Shown piece by piece: positions 35,301 through 47,039 of a stretch of 64,000 nt of DNA (its first letter is position 1; each line of letters begins with the position of its first letter). Made by a program: the position numbers and the translations under genes. The stretch spans positions 36,115,027 to 36,179,026 of the forward strand of contig NC_079491.1 of the NCBI RefSeq assembly GCF_020520425.1, written 5' to 3'. Source of the DNA: Spinacia oleracea (Eukaryota; Streptophyta; Magnoliopsida; Caryophyllales; Amaranthaceae). The notes below the pieces were generated by a model, which was not told where the DNA came from, searched no databases, and worked only from the letters and a program-made list of their open reading frames with translations.

Positions 35301-38300
35301 CCGGCAAAGATAGAAGTCCAAGGATCAGAGAGAAAGAAGTAAGGAGAGGGAGAACGAGGGCAGGCAGAGTAAGGGAGAGAGAGGGGAGGAGAGAGAAACG
35401 CCGATGAAGGGGGATTACATAAAAGGGTCAAAGTCACTGAGGGGTGGATGTTGAGAGAGAAATAGCATGTGATGGGGAAGGAAAGGTAAAGGAAGAGGAG
35501 AATTTATTTATTTTAATAATTAAAATAAATATAGAAATTAGTGAGTGCACATAATTTCCAAATAAACCTTAAAATTCGGTATAGAACAAAATCAACACAA
35601 TTTGTACTCAAAACAACATATACTATTGGAGTGTCATATTTTCTTGTCGGTTCATAAGCATCGCGTAATCCCGTCGATGGAGTGCCAGAATTAGAACTTT
35701 CCATGGTAATTACAAGTTGGAAATATGAAAATCAACTCATATTATGCTACTTCCACTGCCTAAAAGCTTAGATTGTAGAGATATGACCGTTGATATGTCA
35801 AATGGAGTGTGTTAATATCATTAAGAAAGAAAAAAAAAAGTAAATGAAAGGATCCACGTCACCCTGTTGCGCCTTGTGCGTTACCTAAGGCGCATAAAAG
35901 CGCACGAAGGCGCGCGCCTGGTTGACATCAGTGGGCCTGGAGAGCTTAGGCGCGTCTTGGGTGCGCTTTTTTAAACTAAGGTTGTAGGTAAAAGGATTGT
36001 TTGGGAAGATTGTCCCCAAAGATTGGATTATTCCTAAGTTATTTAAAGGTGCAACAGTTTTTAGAGCAGTTTTTAGAAGACTGGCCAAAGGTTGAGTTAT
36101 TTAAAGGCTTATTTTTTTTACAAATTTTCCTTTTAATTTTCAGTTTGTTGGATTAATTTCTGGTCACCCAAAACCAATATAGTTCAGGTTTGGCTGTCTA
36201 TGAACAGATGGTTGTACGCAAGTATGAAGGAAGGGGGAAAACCCTTGCCTCCTGACTAAGGCACCATATGTTCATAACAGGTCCTTATACGGTCATAAGT
36301 TACCAAACGACTCTCCAGACTACAACCAGCACATGTATGTGAAAATTGGACCTGGACAACTTTGTGTATCTTTCGTACGTTTACTGCCCAAAATAGGCAT
36401 GCATAAAACTGATGATTGATAGAGCTCAGGACTAATATAACCACTAACAATCAGTTTCAGACGTAAAAGATTGATTAATAAAAACTAATACGTCCATCCT
36501 AGAGTACAAATATGAGAATAGGATGATAAAACATAGGGCAAGCCAAGAACTGCTAAAGTTAAGCATAAAAGTAAGTTGGTCAGAATCAACAGCATTAAGA
36601 AAAAACCAGATTATTGGATACCTTCACTCTTGCACGCAGGATATCTTTGAGAATACTCAAGACCGGTCTTGCTGAAGGTGTGGTCACTAACTGATTATAA
36701 TGTGTCTGCAACAATACTACAGCAACCCTGCAGATGAGCTCCACCTGCATTCATAATGCAGCATCAATATTTGAACCACACTATTGACGTCCAATATAGA
36801 CCACATCACAGAAAAAGTCAGCAAATGCAGCTGAGCAGTCAACTGATAAACACTTCCATGTATGATCACAGAACTTGTTCCAAGTATCATCAAGAAAGCT
36901 CAGAAACTACATTCAAAACATTGGCGGAACAAGGAAGGCTACAATGACGTAAAAAACATAGCAGTCTAAGCTGCCCGCTCAGCACCATTCAAACTGAAAT
37001 GTCAATGGATGGTTTTACTGTTCAACTATAACATTACCAATATAATGTAAAGAAGCCACGGAACCAGCTTCAAATTAAAGTAGCTCCAAATTTCCAGGCT
37101 TTCTTTTCCGTTACGTGTGTGTCACATGCATGCAGAGAGCTACAATCTACATCCAACGGCGGATCTTGGCTGAGGCCTGAAAGGGCCAGGCCCCCAAACA
37201 TAAAATCTGTCGATGAACTTTTAATTCCACCCCCTACCGCCCCCCCCCCCTATTTTTGAGTACAATTGTACAAAGCCCATACCATATTGCCTAACTCTTC
37301 TTGCCTTCTACTGTACAACACTGATTGACCCCGTTAAAGTGGTCAAGATCCGCTTTTGGTGCCTACATGTACTTGTGGGGTGTAGTCAAATGTGTGTGTG
37401 AGTAGAATGGGAAAAGAAAAGAGCTTTAATAATTACGCACTTGACACAATCAAAACGAGAAGTCTATTTTCCCCCCTTTATTTTCCCCTTTTGTTCTTAG
37501 TGAACTTAAAATTATATTTGAATACTAAGGAAAAGTTATTTGTTAAGCTGTGTTGGAGAAAAGAACAAGGACAACTACGCAAAATTCTAATGCACTTAAA
37601 ACTGAAGATATTTACTGCCATAAGTCCACAACCTGTAAGACACTGTTTTGTTCACCTTATTTCCACTAATTTTAGGAAAAATAAGTTTAGTTCAGTTAAG
37701 ATAAGATAAGTTTGGGGAATTAAGGGCTGCCCAAGGACAATTTATAGTTAGAATAAGTTTTGATTCTCCGTAAGTTTAATAAGTTCAGAAAAATAAGTGA
37801 AATAAAGTGAATAGAATGAACCCTAAATGTACAACACAATACTTACAACTAAAGTAAGCAGTTAAACAAGTCAATTAGTGATCAGAATATACACATTAGC
37901 AGAAACACAACAGCCAACCAACAAATTGACATACTTCTCAATAATAGCAGAAATGTTCTTCATTTTGTTCTGCTATTTAAATCTAGAATATCATTGCAAT
38001 TACAGGAAAATATTGAAAACAAAACAGCAACTTACAGGAAAATATCGAAAACAAAATAGCAACTTCAAGAAACAAAATGGGCACAAATCACCCAAGAAAC
38101 AAAGAACATGCAGCAACAAGCCAACAACAACAACAAACTTTCTGAGGTATAACAATATAATAGGAAGGATCCCTCAAAAAATTCTAATAGGAAGGTATTA
38201 ATATGTAAAGGTTGAAAGATCTTGACCTTTTCAGAATTTGTTGTCCAATTTTTCAAATATGAAAGCAGTTTCAAAGCATCAGAAAATGGTAATGCCTGAA

Positions 38301-41300
38301 ACAAGTTTACAACTGAAGATTAGAAGACCATTTACCCAGTGGCACAATCCAATAACCACAAACTTGGTGAAAGCGAAAGTATTCAACGTGAAAATAGATA
38401 CTCAGAAGTGTTCTTACAAGTAAAGTCTGCTCAATATCATTGGGCTTGACATTAGAAATTGAGCGAAGAACATAATCAGAGGGTGAAAGTCCAAGCATAA
38501 GTACATTAGGTTGAAACTTGGCCACTGTTCCCCTTGTTTTCTCCTCCTGTAAATAACAATTTAATAAATCAAATAACTTGATTTTCATTTGTTTCCTGAT
38601 ATGATAAAATACAGAGACAGGAACAAAAACGCATGGGCAAGGGAAGTGACAGAGAGAGATATATTCACTTAGAGATAAAAGGTCATTTGGTACTGAAACT
38701 TTAGGCATACAGCTATTTTGGCAGCTGATGGAACCAATTTTAGCAGGATATAGCCTGGAAATCACCTTGCAAATATTTTGCTTGTCAAACACTATGAACT
38801 TTAAATACCCCGAGTGACCATGTTAGAGTTTATATATATGTATTGATAATAATACAAATACCTCGTATTCAGAAATACGCTTTATTTCAGTCTCTGCCAA
38901 ATCAAGTGCTTCAATAACCAAGTCAGTTGCAGTTAAGGTTTCTTGAGTTTTCTTTCCTGCTGATGCCACAGCACCCTCCTCTGGAAGCTCATCCTTTGAG
39001 GCAGATCTATTTTCAAATCCACCATCAATATCAGCCTCAAACATCTCCTCCAACCTTTTTTCTTTCTCTTCCTGCAAATTGAGTTATGACATGGTTGATT
39101 AAAAGAACTAAAAAGTAATTCTAAAGGCTCACAATCTAACAAAAGGGCAAAAATAATGAAGAAGTACTTCGATGAAAAATGGTTCATCAGTGCGATCCCA
39201 GCGCCGAATGGACCTATCATGAGATCCTGTGACTATAAAATCACCACGGCTACTGAGTGCAAGACACCATATCTCTGCATGATGTCCTTCAATAGTTAAA
39301 AGCAATTCAAATTTATCAGCATCCCAGTACTTCAAAAGCCGGTCCTTCCCAACACTAAATATATAGTGAGTATTAGGAACAAACTTCACGTCCATGACAC
39401 TGTAACACAGGAAAAGAGGCCCACTTGTCAAGTAAAGCACCAGGGATTCATACAATAACTTCTGTCGAAATAGGCTAAGATGTGTACCTATCAGCATGGG
39501 CAAAGATTGATTTATGGCAGTCACCAAAGTCCAAACCCCAAATCTTTAAATTTTTGTCTGCAGACCCCGTAACTATCAGGTCGCCATCAGATGATATATC
39601 CATACATAATACAGGCAATTTGTGACCATATAGTGTAAGGAAGAACTTCAGTGTATCCACAAAAAAGACCTAGCAAAGATTCACACACATCAAAAAGTAA
39701 CCCAAAGGAAATAAGACAAGAAAGGCCTAAAAAGTCAAAACGATAAAGGGGTTATCAAAATGAGCAATTCAAGAGATACAGTGAAAGCAGAGGAGATTTA
39801 AGATGCAATTACATACTACTAGTATATCCTGTTTAATAACAGACGTTTTCCGTCATCTTTTCCGTCCATTGGGCCCAACTATTAGCTCTCTCACCCTCTA
39901 CTGACATTTCCTACCAATCCCCTTATCATCTGTGCTTCAAAACCTCCCCTTTTCCCCATTATAAATTACGAAAGACCCAAGTAAAACAAACAAGTGTTCA
40001 AGCTAAAGAGATTTTGAAGACATCACCAATTATCTTTTGCATTTCCAGATTAGCAGGTAGTAGCAAGTTAGTGTTTCTATTAAGTTATGACGCGTCCCTG
40101 AAATTCTTTTTGAATCGTGGTTTGAATTTTTGGGGGAAAGTAGGAATTTATTTGGATTTCAATTTTTCTGGGCGGTGAACGGTCATGATTATGTTTGGGC
40201 ACTTGTTCAATTTGGATGGTAGGGATTGAATTTAATATTTTCTTTCCAACATAATTTGCTGTCCCATTCTTGAATTGAGAGATTTATCCCAAAGCCAATA
40301 CCATGTCCACATAATTGGGAAACACCCTAATTTGAAGTTATAAAATTAATAACATCAACTAAGAACAAAAATTGATACATATTAGCTAGTTTTTGACAAC
40401 TTTTCCTAATATAAATATGAAAGCTTACGCTTAGAGAGTTAGAGATGCAAGCAGATGAAAGAATCACTGACCTTAACTGTGCAATCTAACAATGCAACAG
40501 CAATATACTTCGCATCTGGGCTCAGGGCAATCTTCAAAACATCATCATTCAGTTTCATTGTCCTCACATTAGACACTGATAAGCGCTCCAAGTTCTGTAA
40601 GAACAGCAACTTCATTATTAAAACAAAAGAAGTAGGCAGGTAGCTACATCTGCAGGCATACATATACTACAGGGGAACCTATCTGGTTCAATATCAGATA
40701 TTTGTGATAGGTTAAATGAAATTTAAAGCAGGAACAACAAGAAAGTGATAAACATTAAAGTACCGCTGCATCTAAACATCTGACAATTTGTGATAGGCAA
40801 GAAGAAAATTTAAAGCAAGAACAGGAAACATGAGCAGCACAGGGGACTCACTTCACCAGACTTCTGCAATCTGCGATACTCCCAAAACTTAACCTCATGG
40901 TCTGCACTCCCCGTAACAAAACCACTTTTGTCGGGCATGCCAGCGATTGAATGAATAGAGCCTCCATGAGCCTCCACTACCTCTACACGTGTAGCACTTG
41001 CAACATCTACGATTTCAATCTTTCCATCTTTAGTTCCAACAAGTGCGTATTTGTTGCTCTGGTCACCATGAACAAACATACTGCACAGTCCATAGCCAGA
41101 ATCAATAGTTCGGAGACAATTACAGGTACTGGGGTTCCAAATCTTCACAGCATTGTGACTTGTTGACAGTAAGAGAGAGTTGTCCGGACTAAGACTAAGA
41201 CTTCTAACATCAGAACGGTGACCTTGGAGCTCAATAGCCAATGTCTGTGTACTTGTATCACTTGCTATGGAATATATTTCTACAGAATTGTTGTTCAGTG

Positions 41301-43133
41301 ACAAGGCTAATGTGCCCAAGGAATTCTTCGAATTGATTGGACAAAAAGAGGTTGAACATATCTTCTTTCCGGACCTTATAATTTGAAGAAGCTTAAAGAT
41401 GTCAGAGACTACAATAGTTGGATGGCTCTCCTCTAGTAAAGAGTGATTTTCATCTACATTATCTGTAACCTCAGCAACATTTTTAGAGGGTTCTCTTTCT
41501 TTCTTCTCCTTCTTGTCTTTCTTCTCCTTCTTTCTATGAACTCTGCGCTTAGCTTTGCGCTTGGATTCAGCCTCATCTAACAAACGGAATATCTCCACTG
41601 TCTTGCCTGCCACTTGACATGCTAAAAGATTACCAGCCTTATTAAATCTTAAATTTGCAACTCGATCTTTGGTCTGCCTCTGAATTTCACCAAAGTGCTT
41701 CAGGACTTCCCACTTATTACCAGCTGGTGTAAGACTGCCATCTACAGACTCCTTATGATCAGAATTTCCTAATATCTCCCCACCTCCAAAATCATGCTTG
41801 GTGACAGTGTAAAACCGAAGTTCAAGGTCAGCTGAGCCTGTGACCACATACCTCTCCTCCGAATCACTATCTATAGACCAAATTTCACTATGATGGCCAC
41901 TAACTATTTGCATACAATGTTGGGTCTCAATATCCCAAACTCTAACAAACTTATCCTTTGAGGAGCTCACTAACTTTTTCCCAGAATCCAGAAAAAGCAG
42001 GTCTGTCACCTAAAAATTGAAACACAAATACATTGAAAATACATAAACATCAATTTACAAAGACTATATCAAACTAATGAAAACATATCACTTCCAAAAC
42101 AAAAACTAAAGAACAAACTAAACCAAGTACCAATAACTCTCCACCCCTTTCCAAACCCTTGTAAAAAAATAAGTTAAAGAGTGACGGATGAAAAAACCTG
42201 ATCACGGTGCCCACGAAGACGATAAAGTCCAGTCTCGCCCACCACATCCCACAAAATAATATCATTATCTTTTCCACCAGACGCTAACATCGATCCAATC
42301 TTATTGTAACGAAGAGCAGACACAGCTCCTTTATGTCCATTCAATGTTGTTTCACAAGTTCCCTTACCCAAATCCCATATTCTTATGCTCCCATCCGCAT
42401 ACCCAACTGCCACCTGAAAAACCAAAATAAGTAAAAATGAAAACACCAAGAACAAAACTAATATATCATCAAGTCATCATTAATTAAACACATTCATTTA
42501 CTTCCACTCCCCACAACGGTATAAAAATCGGGGATTAGTCGTCAAAAACAATACCAATTTCCATAACGCCCTGTATTCTATTCATACTTCACAATTAGCT
42601 TCAATATCATAATAGCAACTAGCGGAGCATAGTTTTCTATACAAATATTCCATTAATTGGCAAAACAAGCTTCATTCAATTAAGCATCAGCAAAATATCA
42701 TCTAAGAGCAGCTGAAACTAAATGCACAAACCAAATGCATCAACATTTCCACATTGAAACATCATTTCATTCAGCAAAAAGCGGGACCACAAATCAATCA
42801 ACTAAAACTCAACCCAGATAACATTTTCTCCAATTAACAAAACCCCAATACAAAAACAAATAGATAAATCAAGAGAAAGAGATAGAGGGTGGTTACCATG
42901 GCGGAGGACGGCGAGGCAACGATAGCGGTGACGGCAAGAGAAGGGCCAGTAGAAATAGTAGAAGGAGAAAGGGATTTGGAGCAAACGCCTTGACGAACAT
43001 GCCAAACACCAACCTTCTCAAGAGCAGGAGAGAGAAGGAACTTGCCGGAGCTGTCGTAGCTGATGTTCGATTCTAATGAAGCTATCACACCGAATGTCGC
43101 CGCCGGCTCATAGCGAAGGTACGACTTCACCAT
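29336..43133 (-). CDS. UTP12: UTP12/WDR3-type WD40 protein of the SSU processome, 12 exons (968 aa)
   Basis: Nucleolar U3 snoRNP/SSU-processome subunit for 18S rRNA maturation. Exons on the minus strand: 43133-42897, 42413-42198, 42009-40852, 40594-40472, 39669-39488, 39399-39168, 39071-38862, 38546-38418, 38295-38227, 36744-36622, 29658-29608, 29512-29336. All have GT..AG borders and an open frame throughout (2,907 nt). I start at [10 protein letters not shown] because the family begins there; an upstream in-frame ATG at 43241 adds 36 low-complexity residues. WD40 repeats fill ~20-720 ([44 protein letters not shown]). A Lys-rich insert at 301-327 looks nucleolar. The Utp12 C-terminal domain spans ~790-910 ([24 protein letters not shown]). 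It ends in a basic tail and GHAWT. The length matches plant homologues (~950 aa). The 6.96-kb tenth intron is full of transposons. Confidence 0.93.
30060..30700 (+). other. Probable mitochondrial DNA insertion (NUMT) with an mttB/tatC start fragment
   Basis: The style changes to balanced-composition sequence resembling plant mitochondrial spacer. At 30556-30675 the frame reads [20 protein letters not shown] then [25 protein letters not shown] is like the beginning of the plant mitochondrial mttB (tatC) product; the match then stops at a T8 run. The assignment rests on a short protein match and on recalled spacer sequence. Confidence 0.4.
31030..31112 (-). repeat. Left partner of an inverted repeat
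   Basis: Its reverse complement matches 34150-34230 at about three quarters of positions, including ATTAAAAGG, a 12-base TTTGCACAT core and a CACTAA block. Confidence 0.6.
31150..31285 (-). mobile_element. Au-like SINE fragment
   Basis: On the plus strand: GCTTCCGC...GCGGGGT, a G15 run, then GTACGCAACCTTACCCTGCA and GCAGAGAGGTTGTTTTC. In reverse this is the B-box-proximal and body portion of Au-type plant SINEs (AACAGCCTCT...TGCAGGGTAAGG..GCGTAC). The tRNA-like head continues only as far as the CAATTGACCC region. Confidence 0.5.
31191..31205 (+). repeat. G15 homopolymer
   Basis: Fifteen G inside the SINE-like fragment, where relatives have a short G-run. Confidence 0.8.
32261..33384. mobile_element. 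Non-autonomous hAT transposon with 8-bp TSD
   Basis: Left end CAGGGCCGGTGAAAGCCC; right end, inverted, CAGGGCCGTCTTAAAC. CGAAGACA occurs immediately outside both ends (32253-32260 and 33385-33392), the 8-bp duplication that defines hAT insertions. Subterminal GGGCCCAAT motifs recur at both ends (32295-32310, 33320-33360). The 1.1-kb interior has no transposase. It lies inside UTP12 intron 10. Confidence 0.88.
33457..33801. mobile_element. Stowaway-like Tc1/mariner MITE
   Basis: A 345-bp element starting CCCCCTCCATTCCTAAATGT and ending in the inverted form (GGACCAGAGGGAG). TA dinucleotides lie directly outside both ends. GTTCTTCCC extends the terminal repeat. No coding capacity. Confidence 0.78.
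33822..34069. mobile_element. Second mariner-type MITE, diverged
   Basis: Left TTCCTCCGATCTTTTGTTGA; right end, inverted, TTCCTTCGTTTTTTTAAGTT, then GACACA matching the left GATACA. About 250 bp, AT-rich, next to the previous MITE. The TSD is not clear. Confidence 0.5.
34150..34230 (+). repeat. Right partner of an inverted repeat
   Basis: Pairs with 31030-31112. Inside it GGGRYTAATTT is repeated about every 35 bp. Confidence 0.6.
34505..34615 (+). repeat. Foldback arm, left
   Basis: TCAACCTTTGGTCAGTCTTC, ATTCAGGAATAAT and CTTCCCGAAACA recur inverted at 35981-36096. Confidence 0.6.
35855..35975. repeat. GGCGC-rich segment
   Basis: TTGCGCCTTGTGCG, AAGGCGCATAAAAGCGCACG and AAGGCGCGCGCC form a cluster of short self-complementary blocks. 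A dispersed-repeat fragment of unknown class, just outside the right foldback arm. Confidence 0.4.
35981..36096 (-). repeat. Foldback arm, right
   Basis: Inverted partner of 34505-34615; about 75% matching by eye over ~100 bp. Confidence 0.6.
36745..38226 (-). other. UTP12 intron 9 (1.48 kb)
   Basis: Mostly AT-rich with no gene. 37145-37260 looks like a small dispersed-repeat remnant (GGCGGATCTTGG...GGCCAGGCCCCC) with a C11 run at 37240-37250. Confidence 0.6.
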
Positions 43134-43282
43134 TTTTCCGGCGAGTACAGAGGTTGCGGCTGCGGCTAGTTTGAGGGTTGAGCTTTGCAATTGTAGCTGC
43201 TTTTGGCCCTTTCCTCCTCTCCTAAGTTGAGAATTTGACAAATTGAAAGTGTTTCCGTTTTTTTTTATTATTTGCAGAATGA

Positions 43283-43299
43283 AGGGTTTTAGGGGTTTT
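43283..43299 (-). promoter_or_regulatory. Telo-box-like motif upstream of UTP12
   Basis: The minus strand reads AAAACCCCTAAAACCCT about 150 bp before the ATG. Plant ribosome-biogenesis genes often carry telo-boxes (AAACCCTA); this is only an imperfect double version. Confidence 0.3.
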
Positions 43300-45249
43300 G
43301 GAAGAGGTCAAGTGAGTTTTACACTTTTACTTTTGCTGCGTCTGTAAAGGGTTAAAACTACTGGTGTTATTATTTAAAAAAAAAAATTACAATGTAAATT
43401 CTCAATGGTAGCAAAAAAAAAATTACACAATCCTCCCAAATATTTGTACACTAGTTTTGAAGTCCGTGCATCTTCATTTTATTTTTTATTTTATTATATG
43501 AACGATGCATTAGTCATCCCGAGTGCACCGTACATTATCGTGCAAAGACGTACAGTGCACGTAATAATTTTCAACCAAATAGCATTATTTTTTAAAATAT
43601 TCTCCATTATAGCATTATTTTTGGGATTAGCACCTACTTAAAAAAAAATAAGTACCTAATTTACCTAATTAACAAAAATAAGCACCTAATTATTACGGAG
43701 TATATAACAATAAAAAAGAAATAAATAAAAGACCATCTTTTCGTCTACTGCGTGGTATAATGGAGCACGAACAAAAGGTGAAGGACATAGAGCAGAGAGG
43801 TTGCATGGGTGGTTGGCCGGAGGGTCGAGTTGGGTTAGTGATATACAGTTGGGGTTGGATGCAGGCCGGATTCCAATGGTGGTGGTTGGTGGTGGTGAGT
43901 TCGCGAAAGAGAGATAGGTGGGTGGTTCAGGATCTTTTATGGGATTAAGCGATAAAATCAAACCTCGTAGTTGTAATCAACAACCTCTATTCGGAAGCAA
44001 GTCTCAACAAAGGAACAACGACCTCATTTTTTATGGTGATGCTTCTTCAAGATCACAGACAATTGTATCAAGAGCTAAATTTTGGACTGATTTTCTAAGA
44101 TTTTCTTCATCGAGAAAAGTGGGGTTGAAGATTAAGATGAAACAAATGCTAGGATTTCAAAGAATAATTTAGGTTAATTAATTATATTAAAAACTAATAA
44201 CTTTAGATTATTTAGGATGGTTTGAAATTAAATAATGTTGCTGGAAATTTATTTAATAGGTGATTATTTAAGGTTTATTAATTTATTATTGGAGGAGATT
44301 TCTAAATGAATAGTGAATTGCAAGGTGGCCCCTTATATTACATATTGGAAGTACGTACATGTCTAGGGTGATTTAGAATACATGTTGTGCATGTTTAATT
44401 GTGGATTGAATTGTGATTCATGTTTACTTGATTATTGGTTTATGTGTGTTGAATTTAATAGCAAGCATGTTTAGCCAAGTTATGTGATGTATGTACTTTT
44501 AATTACATGCATGCAAGCAAGGTAATACATGTTGAACTTTTAACTACATCATGCATATCAAGGATAGGAAATAATTATGTTTCTACTTTTAATTACAAGC
44601 ATAATGTTGCGTACTTTTAATACGTGCATATATGTCAAAGTGATCATGTATTGTACTCTTCATTACACGCATGTAAAGAGTTTAGGCAAGGTTTATTTGT
44701 GCATTTTATGGCATAACTCTCATGTTAATCTAATCATGTTCAGCCAAGGAGTAGTTAAAGGATTAATTAATCAAAGTCAAGTGTTTCTTGATTATAAGTC
44801 TTAAAGGATTAAAAAGGAATTGTTCATTTGTTTAAATGTTGTTTGTTTTATTTAATTGAGTCGTGAGTCGACCTTTAAATAAAATATTACTCTTGGAACG
44901 TATGCGCCTTGAGTATGAACAATGGGGGGAGTATGCGGTAGTCGCTCGTGGCTTCTACTGTAATCCAAGACGTTGTATAATTTATTATGCGCTGGAATTT
45001 CGTCACGTTTTGTGATATAGGTTATCATTTATAATTAGTGTTTGGGTAGCTCCCGCATACTAGTATATTTTGGACAATAGTAGGAAAGAAACTTGTATGA
45101 TGTTTAATCCAATTATTTAATTAAAATGAAGTAGTAGAGTTAGGATTGTGTCAAGAGTCAAGTCTTGTCATTTTATGATTTTGTTCATGTTGAATTGATT
45201 TAAGGATGTGGCTTTTGTATGCGGTCTTATTTAATTGCATGCTTAGTTA
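43300..45249. other. Unassigned intergenic sequence
   Basis: No gene that I can support. 43523-43560 is a short hairpin, 43740-44170 a moderately GC stretch without homology that I recognise, and 44330-44640 has several AATTACATGCATGC-like repeats. The flank on the other side of the solo LTR (47040 on) is its continuation. Confidence 0.4.
43523..43560. repeat. Short hairpin
   Basis: GTGCACCGTAC pairs with GTACAGTGCAC (10 of 11) across a 16-base loop. Confidence 0.6.
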
Positions 45250-45254
45250 GTTGT

Positions 45255-47034
45255 TGTAAAACCCCCGATTTACTAACTTTAAATAAATAAGAATAACATA
45301 TACTTTATAAAAATTGCGGAAGCTTACACCTAAATCGGAGGTATTACCGCCACACTTGACCACATTGTCAAGTGCTAAGGCTTACAAAACTCAAACTATT
45401 ACAACTCGATTACTAGGTGATCTATTTATAACTTTACAACTGTCATAAAAGACTAAACGGTAACACTTGAGCTCCTTTAACTTCTAAGTGCAATACTTCA
45501 CGATCAATCTGCTCTAGTCATCTTGACTGCTCACCATAGAGGACAAATTTCAAAAGCATCATCGCAAAGCCACCATAAGAAAAAAGATATGGCCACAAAC
45601 ACACATAACAAATAGACACACATGTCAGCAAAAAGATGAGCAATCACCTGTAATACAAACGTACAAATATAGAATAATATTTGCTCATTTATACAACGTA
45701 GTATGATACTACATTACACGTAAAATCCCGAAGGTATGACTAACTCCATACTCTAAAACATAGACCTTCTCAAATATAACATTAATTATACCTTAATGGT
45801 AATAGTATGATCTTTCCTCTAATAACCTTGTTTAAACCAATATATATGTGCTTTGCTATTTGTTCTATACCTAGCCTTGGACATGGGTAATTCGAATAAA
45901 TAAACCAACAAGTATAAAAACTTGAAACTCTCAATAGCTACTAAGAAAGACTCTCCGAGTCAAGACCACTTTTAGACCAAATCCCACTATGGAGATATTA
46001 AGAAAGTAATAAATTAAGATTGTATCTTGCTCCTCTACTAATGGTTATCATCTCATTACCAACATGCCAAGGACCAAGGTTTATAACATTGAGCCTCAAA
46101 CCAAGAATATAATAATTATTCTCAACATTTTCTCATCAATGATATGATCAATACTCCTTTGGGTTAATAATCTATCTTTCTCAATAACGGCACAAGATCA
46201 CAAAATAGTAATGAAATAGTTGTGATTATACTCTTCTGGGCAATATAACTAATACCCGATAATACTTTCTTTATCATTCCAGAATATCGTTCCATCTATC
46301 CGAACGCCTAAAATACTCCTCAACACACACGTATAAAGTCTAAGAATTTGAGTTATAAAGTTTAACATGATCTCACTACTAACAAGTCAACAATTACAAG
46401 ATATGGGGAGCTAGTAATTAGTGCCAAACTAACTTAACACCCATCACCAATAATATAACACCATCAACAGAATATGCACCCTTAATAATAATCATGCTAA
46501 TAAAGCACACGTCTCCAAATCTAGTCGAGTTAGAACTAATAATAAATAAATACGTACGGACGATTAGAGGAGATCAGGAGCACGTGATTACAACCAATCA
46601 ATATAGACAAATATATCAAAAAGGATAAACGTGATTACCTTCTCGAAACCTTAGCTCGTTAATCAGACGTGATCAGGTTGCATCGACAAGTATGTATTGC
46701 TACTGGAATCACAAGGGCCAAGAAACGTTGAGATTTAGATAAAAGGGTGTGATAACATTACTCATATGTCCGCATGATCAAGAATAATGAAGGGTTTGGT
46801 AAAAATCTTGAGATTGCTTTTGCTTGTTAACGTTTCATGAACACAAGCTTAGGCACAACTCATGAACTATTTATATGCTCAAAATAAGAGTCTTAAAATC
46901 ATTAAAGTAGGTTTAATGTTTTTGTAAACTATAAGAAACACTTAACCAATTAGGAAACTTACTTAATAAATAAATATTTCTTTATTTTAACTTAAAAATA
47001 TATTTATGAACTAATAAAATATTGGGGTATTACA
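45255..47034 (-). mobile_element. Solo LTR, chromovirus (Tekay/Del)-like
   Basis: On the plus strand it begins TGTAAAACCCCCGATTTAC and ends GGGGTATTACA, and GTTGT flanks both sides (45250-45254, 47035-47039). On the minus strand it starts TGTAATACCCC, the usual start of chromovirus LTRs, and has an ATATAAATAG TATA box at 46867-46876, which sets the orientation. 1,780 bp with no internal domain and no second LTR, so it is probably an LTR-LTR recombination product. Confidence 0.7.
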
Positions 47035-47039
47035 GTTGT

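Larger units (their letters stand above)
29659..36621 (-). other. UTP12 intron 10, 6.96 kb, transposon-filled
   Basis: The donor follows exon 10 (AAG|GTATCC) and the acceptor precedes exon 11 (TTACAG|GATTGC). Exon 11 encodes only 17 residues and exon 12 the last 58, so skipping either would remove the end of the Utp12 domain. The contents are listed separately. Unassigned parts are 29660-30060, 31290-32250, 34240-34500, 34620-35850 and 36100-36620. Of these, 34780-35460 is a C-rich tract (CACCACCAAAA type) with no recognisable gene. Confidence 0.85.

Noticed and set aside
35076..35437. Overlapping ORFs on both strands in the C-rich tract
   Set aside because: Low-complexity CAC/CCA sequence in an intron, without recognisable domain.
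43133..43241. Upstream ATG of UTP12 adding 36 residues
   Set aside because: The extension is Gln/Ala/Ser-rich and the family starts at MVK; kept only as an alternative.
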